From positions 21,320,378 to 21,384,377 of the forward strand of contig JAKGHH010000008.1 in assembly GCA_022828595.1 (NCBI GenBank): a DNA stretch of 64,000 nt, read 5' to 3'. Position numbers and translations under genes: made by a program. The stretch's first letter is position 1. Each line of letters opens with the position of its first letter. The notes below the pieces were generated by a model. It was not told the origin of the DNA. It ran no database searches and saw only the letters and a program-made list of their open reading frames with translations. Positions 12,038-21,934 of this stretch are shown here, piece after piece. Origin of the DNA: Nelumbo lutea. Its lineage: Eukaryota > Streptophyta > Magnoliopsida > Proteales > Nelumbonaceae.

Positions 12038-12231
12038 GGGGTGCACCGGGCCCGTGCATTAGTGCAACGCATGGGCGATGCATGAAGGCCCCAGTAGCAA
12101 GCTACTGAGATGGGCCTTCCCCCAAGAAAAATTAACTTAATATCATGTGGGCCAATGGCCCACGTATCAGATATTAAACTGATAAGAACAGATACTACAC
12201 TTGATCTTAGCCAAAAGGCCGAGAAAGGTAT
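12038..12231 (-). ncRNA. U2: U2 snRNA (U2a), full length
   Basis: U2 pairs with the intron branch site in the spliceosome. On the minus strand the 5' end is ATACCTTTCTCGGCC and the branch-recognition segment is GTGTAGTATCTGTTCTTATC, both identical to plant U2. Stem IIa/b, a T-rich Sm-like site and the 3' stem-loops (CAGTAGCTTGCTACTGGGG; GCCCATGCGTTGCACTA) follow, giving 194 nt, the normal length. Promoter elements lie at 12257-12310. Nothing is obviously broken, so it may be functional. Its twin is U2c at 19356, in the other arm of an inverted duplication. An open frame across it on the other strand is incidental. Confidence 0.92.
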
Positions 12232-12256
12232 GCTTTGTTTAGCCTCTCAATTTGGC

Positions 12257-12310
12257 TTTTATAGTTCATCTCTCCTTATCACCTTTTATCTTCCTATCCC
12301 ATGTGGGATT
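12257..12310 (-). promoter_or_regulatory. U2a promoter (USE and TATA)
   Basis: Minus-strand AATCCCACATG (12300-12310) is the upstream sequence element and CTATAAAAG (12257-12265) is the TATA box. They are 34 bases apart, the spacing of plant Pol II snRNA genes. The TATA lies 25 bases before the RNA start. Confidence 0.85.
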
Positions 12311-12860
12311 AAATGATGAGTTTGTGTCTATTTTCAAGCCAACATTCTACACTTGATCTTTCTCTTCCCTCCTAATTTCTTCTCTAAGCCAACATTCTCT
12401 CTCAGCTACTTGAATGAATGATATGGCCGGTCTAAGTTAGACCTGATCATCCATCAACAAACAGGTCTAAGTTAGACATGATCATCCATTCAAGAGGAAA
12501 AAATAACTTCTTTCTCTGATCTTCCCAGGAGGCCAGAGCCTCTTCCCCTTTGTCGCAAGTTACATTCAATTCTTCCCCCTAACAAACCTAGTTAACCGAA
12601 GAAAGAGAAGAAACGACAATGGTTTTTATACAATAGCAAGGAAATAATAGGCTGTGGTGAGATGCATTTCTATTGATTGTTGACTCCTGTCATTCTACCA
12701 AATATGCTAGGGAGGGGGTCATTATTAGGTTGAAGGTGACAGGGGTGCAAGTCAGGCCAGGTTAGATTGGGTTGAGGTCAACCATAACCCTATCTGAGTT
12801 ATTGAACCTCCAACTATAACTCTGCGTTCAGGTTGGTCTGGGACTGATCCGATTTCTCTC

Positions 12861-13256
12861 CTTCCTTTTGTTAAATGTACTCGTTTCCTTGACCCTAAGG
12901 ATTCACGTTAATTCATGTTAGCATTATTACTTGCAATAGAACGAGTTAAGATCTTCTGCCAACAAAATATGTTCCAACCTTCTACCAACTTGATCTAACA
13001 CCGCATATCTGATCACTATGAGACTGCGACCTACCATAAAAGTGGAACTCACCATGTATAAGATATGCAGTGTGAGATTAGCTTGGTAGAGGGTTAGAAT
13101 GTGTTTTGTTGAAAGGTGATCTTGACTCCAACAAAACATAGTTATCATGTTTTAGGAAAAAAATATCCTTTGAACTTAAAAGATTTGACATGCAATATAC
13201 TATCAATATATTGGGGGAGCTAGGAATTTTCTTTTTCTTTTTTTTTGTTTGGGGGT
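12861..13256. other. Intergenic, nothing recognised
   Basis: Unique-looking sequence between the inverted-duplication arm and the next transposon. Confidence 0.4.
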
Positions 13257-13696
13257 AGGGGTGGCAACAAGTCGAGCTTTTCACAAACTGCTCGAGCTCG
13301 GCTCATGAAAAGCTTGGCTCGGCTCGATTTCATCCGAGCCGAGCTTGAGCCTATTAGAGCTCGGCTCGTAAGGCTCGCGAGTCGGCTCGAATATATATAT
13401 ATATATAATAAAATTATAGAAAATAATATATAATAAAAATATTATAATTCTTAATTTTTTAAATATAAAATTTAAACAAATTATATATGATTTTTATTTC
13501 TATAAAATATTTTTATAAAAAAATATAAAACGAGCCAAGCTGAGTCGAGCTCGATCTTATGAACTTTTGACTCGAGCTGAGCTCGAGCTCAAGGTTCTGG
13601 CTCGAACCAAGCTTGAGCCTTGTAGAATAGTTTCAAAGCCGAGCTCGAGCCTGGTACTATTCTACTCGACTCGGCTCGGCTCGAATCCACCCCTAT
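13257..13696. mobile_element. Non-autonomous element with TAGGGGTGG ends
   Basis: Ends are TAGGGGTGGCAAC and CCACCCCTA. The two sides carry opposed GCTCGAGCTCGGCTCG-type motifs and the middle is AT-rich. T-rich, G-rich flanks on both sides could be a target duplication. Short open frames inside are by-products. Confidence 0.65.
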
Positions 13697-13721
13697 TTTT
13701 TTTGGGGGGGGAGGAATTATT

Positions 13722-13850
13722 TAGGCTCCATTTGGAAGAAGTAGAGCACAGAATCTTATATTTTATATTATTTTGTATAAATTTACACCGTATATATTTG
13801 TATTTATACTCTTTCCAAATTAATCCTTACGTTTTTTGACTTATGGTAAT
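13722..13850. mobile_element. MITE family E, copy 1
   Basis: Begins AGGCTCCATTTGGAAGAAG and ends CTTTCCAAATTAATCC, with an AT-rich body of TTGTATTTAT words. Related stretches lie at 21652-21780, 37465-37592 and 42574-42665. Confidence 0.6.
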
Positions 13851-14341
13851 AAGAAAAGTATATTAAGTCAATTACATTAGTAATTCACAGCATAAACAAC
13901 AAAAATATTATTACAAAATGTCAGAAATTGATAAATGATATGGCCCGGCACAGGGAAAATTCCATTACAACCACCACATAAAAAAATTCGTGTTGGCCCA
14001 CATGCTAGTTTGGCCTCGCATGGGCCCATGGGCTACAGTCCCAAGCTTGTGCAAGCGGCAAGCCCCCCCCACCCCCTCCCTGCACTTTCGGGCTGCGCTA
14101 GCACGGCTCGCTACAGTGCAGAAAAGCATAGAACAATTCACATTATACCTATATTGGCATCTGTCAAATGGCCAAATCCCACAAGTATTACTTAATCCTC
14201 AATGTAATTGACTTAGTTTTCCCATAATCTTTTGTCTTGAAAAACACAAAAAAAAAAATGAGATAAGGATTAAAGAAAGTAGGGTTCAGAGACAAATAGG
14301 GTGGGAGGGTTTGGATTTATTATGACTTTTTTATGAAAGAA
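13851..14341. other. Intergenic, GC-richer patch
   Basis: The 13990-14120 stretch is GC-richer than its surroundings and open in two frames. It matches no known family and is not supported as a gene. Confidence 0.4.
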
Positions 14342-14640
14342 ATAGACTGGATTTGATCCAATCGGATCCACAATGTGAGTCCATTATAAATGGATCAGGT
14401 CAAATCCAATCTAATGAATATTTTGAATCAATTTGGATCAGTCTAATTCAATGTCTGGACCATTCAATCTGTTCAAATTCATTTTGATTTATATTAGTTT
14501 CAATCCAAATCCAGTCCATTGACACATATGTTCTTATCTTATATCAATCCAATCTAATGTCTTGTTGGTCCATCCAACCCGTCCAAATTCATTTTGAACT
14601 AAATGGGGTCCAATCTAAAATCAGTTTATTGACACCCTTA
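14342..14640. repeat. Interspersed repeat, GGACTGGATTTGATCCAAT family, copy 2
   Basis: Begins AGACTGGATTTGATCCAATC and ends TTATTGACACCCTTA. It shares the TTCAATCC and ATTTTGATTTA words of the copy at 6112. Confidence 0.65.
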
Positions 14641-15243
14641 CCTGTAGATACATACATATAAGTATACATGCATAAATACTTATAGAAAAAGAATATGTAA
14701 ATATACATTTATAGATGTATAATTTCATGTACATAAATGAATGGACATATACATAAATACTTATATAAATACATATTTATATAATATTTATACTGAAATT
14801 AATTGTTCTTACTTTCCAAAAGTCAAGTTCTTGCAGCCTTAGAATTAGAAGGTAAAGCAATAGACGAATAGAGATCTTGTCTTAGTGTGAATTGTTCCAC
14901 AGGACACCCTGAATTGAGTATTGGTAATACTATTGCAAGTCAATTGATCAAATTTGATACTTGCAGAAAAGAAAGCTCTTGTTTCATAGAAAATAGTTTA
15001 AACAAAAGTTCATTCTCACTGGGTTATAGGCTTGTTATATATGGCCAACCCTCGTCTACTAATCATGGGCCTACAACTAATTATCAACAAAATGAAAGAA
15101 ATTTTGAAGAATAACGATCAGCTCAGGGTCAGAATTTGTAGGTTCAAAGTACATTGGAAATTAGAAATCTGCATTGAAAATTAGAAATCTGCATTGGACC
15201 TGTCTGTACTTCTCCAAAGAAATTTTGATGAGAGGTATTCGTA
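14641..15243. other. AT-rich DNA plus a segment repeated at 49570-49680
   Basis: 14650-14800 is TATA/CATA-rich. Bases 14935-15040 (CTTGTTTCATAGAAAATAG, GGTTATAGGCTTG) recur at about 49570-49675, beside the L1 3' end there. Confidence 0.5.
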
Positions 15244-15438
15244 GGGAGTGAGCCAGGCCCCTATAGTAGTGCAACGCATGGGCGGTGCTTGAAGTCCCAG
15301 TAACAAGCTACTAAAGTGGACCTTCCCCCAAGAAAAATTAATTAAATATCATGTGGGCCAATGGCCCATGTATCAGATATTAAAACTGATAAGAACAGAT
15401 ACTACACTTGATCTTAGCCAAAAGGCCGAAAAAAGTAT
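15244..15438 (-). ncRNA. U2: U2 snRNA copy (U2b), mildly degenerate
   Basis: Full-length U2 on the minus strand with intact GTGTAGTATCTGTTCTTATC. The 5' end reads ATACTTTTTTCGGCC instead of ATACCTTTCTCGG, one extra A sits after the branch-recognition region, and the 3' stem bases differ (GTTACTGGGACTTC). The promoter keeps its spacing, but the upstream element has a mismatch. It could be an expressed variant or an early pseudogene. Confidence 0.8.
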
Positions 15439-15464
15439 GCTTTGCTCAGAGTTCTGATTTCATT

Positions 15465-15516
15465 CTTATAGTTCAACTCTCCCTGCCCCTTCTCTCCTCC
15501 TTTCCCATGTGGGGCT
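15465..15516 (-). promoter_or_regulatory. U2b promoter (weakened USE, TATA)
   Basis: Minus-strand AGCCCCACATG (15506-15516) and CTATAAG (15465-15471), 34 bases apart. The USE has one change from TCCCACATG. Confidence 0.65.
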
Positions 15517-15519
15517 AAG

Positions 15520-16377
15520 ATTATGTTTGGTTTGAAAGAAAAGGAGAAAAGAGACGTCAAAAGAAGTTCTTGCTTTGTATTTGCTCCAGTTTCTTTTGTC
15601 CCATGGCTGAAGAATGAATTGTATTATGAGATGAGATGTCAATATTTTAAAAGTTTTGAGTGGTTAGTATGTGGTCAAGCAAGTGCAACTGTTTTCTCTA
15701 CAGGCATCCTTAGAATGGCAGTGTACCTCTTAATATGTGAAATGAATATTTGATCTGATTGTTCCCTGGAAGATTGTTATGAGATGCCAAAATAGCAAGT
15801 GTTAGAAAATAAGTAACTATTCAGGGATCTCTTAACAGCTTAAGCTATTAGGTTCAATGGTTGCATGGTTTCTTGAGGTGATATCATTAGGGGTGAACAT
15901 TGTTTGGTTAAAACTAAAAAACTAATTAAACCAAAAATTTTGGTTTTTAGGTTTGAAAGTTCAGTTAATCGATTTTATTTATTTATATAATATAATATTA
16001 ATATATTAATGGATTTCTGTTTTGATATGTAAATGTATACTAGTAAACGTGTATGTGCATTTGCACATAGTAGTATCTCTAAGACAAAACTATTTATAAT
16101 TTATGGTCATTTTTATAATTTATTTATTTAAAAATTAACTAAAGTATTAAATGAACAATTCCTAAACAATTATAATTTATGGTTCCAACACCCTGGCAGT
16201 TTTTGAACAGTTATAATTAGGTAGTTTCTGAAGTGAGAGTAAAGGACATATATGTCTTCTTTATACCCGTCCTATGCCTAGACAAAAAGGTAAAAAACGT
16301 TGAATGAAAATTTCTAAAAAAAAGATATTCACTCTTTTATAAATAGTATATATATATATATAGTCCGCGGTAGTTCA
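15520..16377. other. Intergenic, nothing recognised
   Basis: AT-rich, including a TA microsatellite just before the mitochondrial insert (about 16345-16362). Confidence 0.45.
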
Positions 16378-16683
16378 AGACTGGAATTGGCACAATATCG
16401 TGAAGTGGCCGGCCTTGCTCAATTTGGGTCAGACCTTGATGCTGCGACTCAGGCATTACCCAATAGAGGTGCAAGGCTTACAGAAGTACCGAAACAACCA
16501 CTATATGCACCACTTCCAATTGAAAAACAAATTCTAGTCATTTATGCAGCTGTCAAGGGATTCTGTGATCGAAATGCCACTAGACAGAATTTCTCAATAT
16601 GAGAGAGCCATTCCAAGTAGTATAAAACCAGAATTACTGCAATCCCTTTTAGAAAAAGGTGGGTTAACTAACGAAAGAGGCTG
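16378..16683 (+). pseudogene. atp1: Nuclear insert of mitochondrial atp1 (ATP synthase alpha), fragment
   Basis: Translation gives [35 protein letters not shown] and [16 protein letters not shown], the C-terminal part of the plant mitochondrial F1 alpha subunit. After GFCDR a single extra base shifts the frame; the next frame continues [16 protein letters not shown] and LLQSLLEKGGLTNER, then stops matching. About 100 of the roughly 505 residues are present. It has no nuclear start or transit peptide, so it is a transferred mitochondrial DNA piece. Confidence 0.92.
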
Positions 16684-16699
16684 ATTTTTCTCAATGGCA

Positions 16700-17112
16700 A
16701 AAAGTCCTCGGTGCAGTGTTTATTCCTCTTTCTTGAACGTTATGAAAAGGCCTCTGGGCAAGCAATAAACAGAGGTAAGAGCTCCTTTGGTCCCAAGAAT
16801 CTCTCTCCGAATCGTAATAACATGATCACCACGATTTCTGGCATACCCAAGAAGCAACTCCCTTGCTAATATCTGAGTATTCCTCTTTAAAAAGGAAGAC
16901 TCAAAAAGGTCTACTTTGCTGAATTGACAGAACAAATTCGTTACAAGGTTGGAAATCTCACCTTTTCTTTTGTCTAGAGGCGGCAAATTGATACTTATGA
17001 AGCATGTTTTGGCATCCATGCCTATTTATGAAGACCATTGAAAACTTATTCATGGATTTTGGTGGGGATTGGAAGACGGAAGGAAAAAGTGCCACTGGCT
17101 TTCGTTTGATAG
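16700..17112 (+). mobile_element. L1-type LINE reverse-transcriptase fragment
   Basis: Plus-strand frames, broken by shifts and stops, give ERYEKASGQAINRGKS, KGRLKKVYFAELTEQ, LMKHVLASMPIY, then KTIENLFMDFWWGLEDGRKK. These match the C-terminal third of plant L1 reverse transcriptases (EKASGQKIN, KGRSKK, FWWG motifs). It lacks the catalytic YADD part and all ORF1. It directly abuts the atp1 insert. The 99-residue open frame on the other strand is a shadow. Confidence 0.8.
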
Positions 17113-17592
17113 AATTAGTCAGTCGTAGTATATATGTGTATGTGTGTATTAACCGAATAAATCAATTGCTCACCCATATCATGATTGACCAAATGGCCTG
17201 TCTCTCTCTAGTCTCTTTAAACCAAGATCTTTATGCTGCATTTCTACCAAGCGAAATGGTAAGTTCTACTAAATTCATATCATCATTTTCTTATGTACAT
17301 CATTCTTTTCTCCGATGAGAAAAGCTGAGAAGAATATTGAGGTGAAGTCTTTGTATCAAGAGCCCCTCCTCATAGTTGGCTACTAAGATGATCTCTGATT
17401 TTCCCATTCTACTCTAACATAACTTGTACATGATTTTCCCAGTGCTGAGCTTCACACATAAAAAAACTTCAGTCCTTCCTACTCTCATTATTATCGTCAT
17501 CATCATCATCATCATCCAAGCCTTATCCCAACTAAATGGGAGCAAAAGACTTCCATATGCTTCATTCTGACTCTCCAAAATTAGTGTCATTA
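17113..17592. other. Intergenic, part of the snRNA-block flank
   Basis: 17330-17480 (AAGTCTTTGTATCAAGAG, GAGCTTCACACATAAAAAA) resembles 25690-25810, 42225-42420 and 48297-48450, which lie beside U2 copies or relics. A CAT repeat lies at 17495-17515. Confidence 0.5.
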
Positions 17593-17882
17593 CCATGGTT
17601 TTAAAAAATGATTCGGAAATAAAATCATTCTGGCCACCGATTTCCGGGTTGACGGTCCGACTGTTTAATTTGAATGAATGGCTCATTCTAACAAAAATAA
17701 TTAAAAAAAAAAAAACCAAAAACTGTTGAATGGATAAACGGTTCGACCGCCCGAATCAATGGATCAATGATTTTTCAATGGCCAGGAATCAGGCTTGGGG
17801 TAAAACGGAACCGATTGCCTGAACAATTCCCCGGCCGAACAAAACCCTCTGGGTCAACGGCAGTTGGAAAACCATGGTCATT
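17593..17882. mobile_element. MITE family C, copy 2
   Basis: Starts CCATGGTTTTAAAAAATG and ends GTTGGAAAACCATGG. Internal words GGTTCGACCGCCCGAATC and TCATTCTAACAAAAATAATT match the copies at 36257 and 45359. Confidence 0.8.
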
Positions 17883-18344
17883 ACTCTTGTAGTTCCCTCT
17901 GTTTTGCCAGAAAATAGTCTTTTCTTGATGAATGGTCCAAGAATGTTTTGTTTTGATATTTTTGCCTCAAGCCTGTTCAGTGTTGTCCATCTTTCGTTCA
18001 ACGAATTAGCACTACTATGCAAGCACATAATTCAGACCGATACTCTGGATGATAAATTGATAATCCTATTGCGTTTTTTTTTTCATTTTTTATTCCCTTC
18101 TATCAAGAATATTTTCATCAATTTTTCCAATCTCATATCCATGTGCAATTGTTCATTGCGCCTGTCAAAATTGGGTCTACTTACACTATAATGTTTTCTA
18201 TCTGTTTCAGCCCTACCCCAAATAATAGTTTTCTTGATGTTTTTATCAATACTTTATACAAGTAATCAAGTGCAAAATGTCCAAAATTGGATATGTCCAT
18301 ATATTAAATTAAATAATCCATCGTGTGTATATATCAAATTAAGT
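17883..18344. other. Intergenic, nothing recognised
   Basis: AT-rich. No repeat or gene assigned. Confidence 0.4.
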
Positions 18345-18735
18345 AGGGGTGAGCAAAAAAAAACAGAAAAATCGAATCAACCGAAAAAACGACCGAAACT
18401 GAACCCAAAAATCGGTGTGGTTTCAGTTAATCAATATAGAAAATCGGTGGTTAACTGAACCGACCAGTATATATATTTTTATATATTTATGTATATTATA
18501 TATTTTTTATATATTATAATTTAATAAATATGCATTATATATATATAATATGTGATATATTATTTATTAATTAAAATATAATATTTTATATATTTTTTGA
18601 ATTTTTTATTATATATTTATATATTTTTATAATACATATTATAAAAATTAAAAACCAATAAATTAATAAACCGAACCAGTCAACCGATTAATCGATTAAT
18701 TTCGATTACCAGTTTTCCAAAAACCGATAATACTG
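18345..18735. repeat. AT-rich interspersed element with AACCGA-rich ends
   Basis: Begins TAGGGGTGAGCAAAAAA, carries CGAACTGAACC-type words at both ends, and has a TATATA centre. It abuts the right arm of the inverted duplication. The right end is uncertain. Confidence 0.5.
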
Positions 18736-19276
18736 ATTCAGGCCAATCCCAGACCAACCTGAACCCAGAGTTATAGTTGGAGGTTCAATAACTCAGATAG
18801 GGCTAGGGTTGACCTCAACCCGATCTAACCTGGACTGACTTCCACCCTTGTCACCTTCAACCTAATAATGCCTCCCTCCCTAGCATATTTGGTAGAATGA
18901 CAGGAGTCAATAATCAATAGAAATGATATCTCACCACAGCCTCCTTGCTATTGTATAAAAACCATTATTGTTTCTTGACTCTTTCTTCGGTTAACTAGGT
19001 TTGTTAGGGGGAAGAATTGAATGTAATTTAGGACAAAGAGGAAGAGGCTCTGGCCTCCTTGGGAAGATCAGAGAAAGAAGTTATTTTTTCCTCTTGAATG
19101 GATGATCATGTCTAACTTAGACCTGTTTGTTGATGGATGATCAGGTCTAACTTAGACCGCCCATATCATTCATTCAAGTAGGTGACAGAGAATGTTGGCT
19201 TAGAGAAAAAATTAGGAGGGAAGAGAAAGATCAAGTGTAGAATGTTGGCTGGAAAATATACACAAACTCATCATTT

Positions 19277-19331
19277 AATCCCACGTGGGATAGGAAGATA
19301 AAAGGAGGTAAGGAGAGATGAACCATAAAAG
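19277..19331 (+). promoter_or_regulatory. U2c promoter (USE and TATA)
   Basis: AATCCCACGTG (19277-19287) then CATAAAAG (19324-19331), about 36 bases apart; RNA starts about 25 bases on. Both boxes have one change from the U2a promoter. Confidence 0.75.
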
Positions 19332-19355
19332 CAAAATTGAGAGGCTAAATAAAGC

Positions 19356-19549
19356 ATACCCTTCTCGGCCTTTTGGCTAAGATCAAGTGTAGTATCTGTT
19401 ATTATCAGTTTAATATCTGATGCGTGGGTCATCGGCCCACATGATATTAAATTAATTTTTCTTTGGGGAAGGCCCATCTCAGTAGCTTGCTACTGGGGCC
19501 TTCATGCACCGCCCATGCGTTGCACAACTGTACGGGCCCGGCGCACCCC
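19356..19549 (+). ncRNA. U2: U2 snRNA (U2c), full length
   Basis: Plus-strand U2 of 194 nt: 5' end ATACCCTTCTCGGCC, branch-recognition GTGTAGTATCTG intact, then TTATTATCAG where U2a has TTCTTATCAG. Stem II (GTGGGTCATCGGCCCAC), the Sm-like T-rich site and the 3' stem-loops are kept. The 3' loop has CACAACTGTACGGG instead of CACTAATGCACGGG. It is the twin of U2a and may be expressed, though the first stem and promoter have changes. Confidence 0.88.
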
Positions 19550-19639
19550 TACCAATTCTTATTCTCAAATTTTCTTATTTATCTACTGGTCCATGAGTAT
19601 CTCGAACAGTAAGGCCTGGGCTGGAGTTAGATAACGGGT

Positions 19640-20020
19640 TTTCGGATTTTTGGATCTGATCTGATTTAAAGAAATTAATAAACTATTAAAAGAAGAATAA
19701 TATATAATAATTTAAATAAAGAAAAACAAAAATTGAAAGTATTTTTCTAACTATTTTTATTATATATACATGTTTTTATTAAAAATAAATAATATAATAA
19801 ATTTACAAAAGTATAATATAAATAATATATTTATAAATAAATAAATAACATATATATCAAATCAGATTTTCTCAGATTGGATAGAAAAGACGATCTGAAT
19901 TCAATCCAATTTCTGATTGAATTCTATTATCCGATTCAAAAATTCAAAATGAGGCTATCCAAATCTGAAAATATAAGATTGGGCTTTGAATCGGATCAGA
20001 TCATTTGCACCCCTAGCACA
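19640..20020. repeat. AT-rich interspersed element (GGATCTGATCTGATTT type)
   Basis: Opens with GGATTTTTGGATCTGATCTG and closes with TCGGATCAGATCATTTGCACC, which are partly inverted. Non-coding and probably non-autonomous. Confidence 0.5.
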
Positions 20021-20524
20021 AGTATGTTCTATTATATGGAGGGCTAGAAAGCTTGTAAACTTTCAATATATGGTTAATTGAGCTCCCCAATTGGGTTCTT
20101 CGTCGTATTAATTATGGGTTGCAAACAATCTGTTATCTGCTATAAATGGCTATATATTTTGGATTCTATTAAAAACAGTTTCAAGTTTTTCTTTTCAATA
20201 ATATTAGTTAATTTTTTTAGTACTTCTAGAGAGGAATCTAGAGCATATCATCTAGTTGCTCAGAAAGCAAATTCATTCTTGATTGAGTCAATATGAATAG
20301 ATATAATCCCATTAGATTGGTCGATGAATGTTGTCTCTTTTGATGTTTAATGAATTGTTTTATTTGCTAATTAAATAATGTTGTCACTTGTCTCATTCAT
20401 AAAATTAGGACCCACCATTGCCCTTCAAGACCCAAGATAATTCTAAGCTCTATTAGTCTAAGCCTACCAAGAATATGTAAGATGGAGATGGTCAGAATAT
20501 TCAGTTAGAGATTTTCTTGGTTTT
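20021..20524. other. Intergenic, nothing recognised
   Basis: Upstream of U1-1. No gene or repeat assigned. Confidence 0.4.
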
Positions 20525-20579
20525 TATCCCACATTGGTAAAGTATAAGAAGGAATAAGGGAGAAAGAGATGAATAAATA
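20525..20579 (+). promoter_or_regulatory. U1-1 promoter (USE and TATA-like)
   Basis: TATCCCACATTGG (20525-20537) and AATAAATAG (20571-20579), about 34 bases apart, with the RNA start about 25 bases on. One change from the consensus USE. Confidence 0.7.
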
Positions 20580-20604
20580 GAAATAAAAATAAAAATTAGA
20601 AACA

Positions 20605-20767
20605 TATTTACTTGAACGGGGTCGATGGGTGATCAAAAAGTCCCATGGCCAAGGTTGGCAACCTCCATTGCACTAGGGAGGGGTGCATGTACCTAACATC
20701 TTCCCAAGTGGGAGAGTGTACGTCATAATTTGTGATAATGGGGATACGTGTTCGTGCGGCCCCTGCC
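20605..20767 (+). ncRNA. U1: U1 snRNA variant (U1-1)
   Basis: U1 selects 5' splice sites by pairing its first bases with the intron start. This plus-strand copy is near full length (GGGTGATCAAAAAG for stem-loop I, CCTCCATTGCACTA, ACGTCATAATTTGTG, GTGCGGCCCCTGCC). Its 5' end reads ATATTTACTTGAACGG where the normal start is ATACTTACCTGGACGG: three C/T or G/A changes, two in the splice-site pairing segment. The promoter spacing is kept. It is either a decaying copy or a U1 with altered splice-site preference. Confidence 0.82.
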
Positions 20768-21059
20768 AATTATGTAATGATCAGGGCTTCTTTCCTAAAC
20801 CTCAAAATAAGCACTTTTGATGCACAGCTAAATCTTAGTTATTTACTTATCCAAATGTGATGTATTGTTTTAGCGCATTCAATTAGAACATAAAATTTAA
20901 TGAAGATCCTTCACAAACCAAATCATAACATGCTTACAATTGATTATCATATGCTGATTCCTAAAGTGTGAAATATCAACAACTGAAATCAGAATTGTTA
21001 ACTGATGATTTATGGTACTAATCACTGTAAGAGGAAAGGAAGGTTCTGATGATATATCC
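20768..21059. other. Intergenic, nothing recognised
   Basis: Short stretch between U1-1 and the partial third copy of the U2 upstream segment. Confidence 0.4.
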
Positions 21060-21560
21060 TTCTCACTCAAGTGCAGACTGTGTAGTAGCCCCACTTGATG
21101 AAAGGAGTCGGTGATCAACAGAAATGGTTACCTCACCACAGCCTATTATTTCCTTGCTATTGGTAGAAATGCTATGTTGTAGAAACCATTTCTTCTTACT
21201 CTTCTTCATTTAACTAGTTTGCTTTGTTATGGGGGAAGAATTGAATGATTATAACTTGTGACAAAGGGGAAGAGGATCCTGGCCTCCAGGGAAGATAAGA
21301 TAAAGAACTTATTTTTCCTCTTGAATGAAATTGTCCAATAAATAATTACAAAATAATCTTTCTTACAAACAAAAGTATTAATATAAGGTATACAAACCAA
21401 AATTAAAGACAGAAAGAAAAGAAATAGATTATAACATCACATGATCACAGCCATGGCTGAAGTATCATCTGTTTGTTGATGGATGATCAGGTCTAACCAG
21501 ACCAGCCATATCCTTCATTCATGTAATTGAGGGAGAATATTGTTTTAGAGAAGAAATAAG
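21060..21560. repeat. Partial third copy of the U2 upstream segment
   Basis: GTGATCAACAGAAATGGTTACCTCACCACAGCC, GGCCTCCAGGGAAGATAAG and TGATGGATGATCAGGTCTAAC match 18890-19200. It leads into U2d, so U2d was duplicated with its own upstream DNA. Confidence 0.8.
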
Positions 21561-21651
21561 AAGGAAAAAGAACAATTATTTGTCATGAATTTTGAAAAAA
21601 AAAAATGATGCATACTCATTTCAAAATTTGAAAATAGAGAACAATTAATCA

Positions 21652-21780
21652 TTTAGGCTCAGTTTAAGAAGAACACAAATACAAATATGTATGGTATAAA
21701 TACATATAAAATAATATAAAATACAAGGTTTTGCATTCTACACATTTGTATTAATACTCCTTCCAAATTGAGTCCCATGA
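21652..21780. mobile_element. MITE family E, copy 2, in the U2d promoter region
   Basis: AGGCTCAGTTTAAGAAG...CTTCCAAATTGAGTCCC. It lies where the U2d upstream element and TATA box should be, so the promoter was replaced or displaced. Confidence 0.65.
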
Positions 21781-21814
21781 ATTATAAAATACAAATTGAG
21801 AAGCAAAACAAAGC

Positions 21815-21934
21815 GTACCTTGGTCGGCCTTTTGGCTAAGATCAAGTGTATATTTGTTTTTATCAGTTTAATATCTGATACGTGGGCCATCAGCCCACAT
21901 GATATTAAATTAATTTTTCTTGGGAGAAGGCCCT
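21815..21934 (+). pseudogene. U2: U2 snRNA pseudogene (U2d), 3' truncated
   Basis: Begins GTACCTTGGTCGGCC and keeps CTTTTGGCTAAGATCAAG, but the branch-recognition part reads GTGTATATTTGTTTTTATC instead of GTGTAGTATCTGTTCTTATC. Stem II and the Sm-like region remain, but homology stops after AAGGCCCTT, so both 3' stem-loops are missing. The upstream element is disrupted by a MITE. Non-functional. Confidence 0.88.

Larger units (their letters stand above)
11955..12860. repeat. Left arm of a large inverted duplication carrying U2
   Basis: This stretch is the reverse complement of about 18738-19615. It includes the U2 copy, its promoter, the phrase GGTCTAAGTTAGACCTGATC, and GAACCTCCAACTATAACTCTG near the outer end. 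Most of the length matches, with small indels. A third, partial copy in direct orientation lies at 21060-21560. Confidence 0.85.
18738..19615. repeat. Right arm of the inverted duplication carrying U2
   Basis: Reverse-complement partner of 11955-12860, from AACCTGAACCCAGAGTTATAG through GGCCTCCTTGGGAAGATC and the U2c promoter and gene to the shared 3' flank (CCATGAGTATC). The arms are about 5.9 kb apart. Confidence 0.85.

Noticed and set aside
12110..12316. 68-codon open frame on the plus strand (and its twin at 19271-19477 on the minus strand)
   Set aside because: Both lie antisense over U2 copies and their promoters. They are alike only because the U2 segments are duplicated.
16720..17019. 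99-codon minus-strand open frame with ILARELLLGYARNRG, which loosely resembles a LINE motif
   Set aside because: The plus strand over the same DNA gives a consistent series of L1 reverse-transcriptase motifs in the right order, so the minus frame is a shadow.
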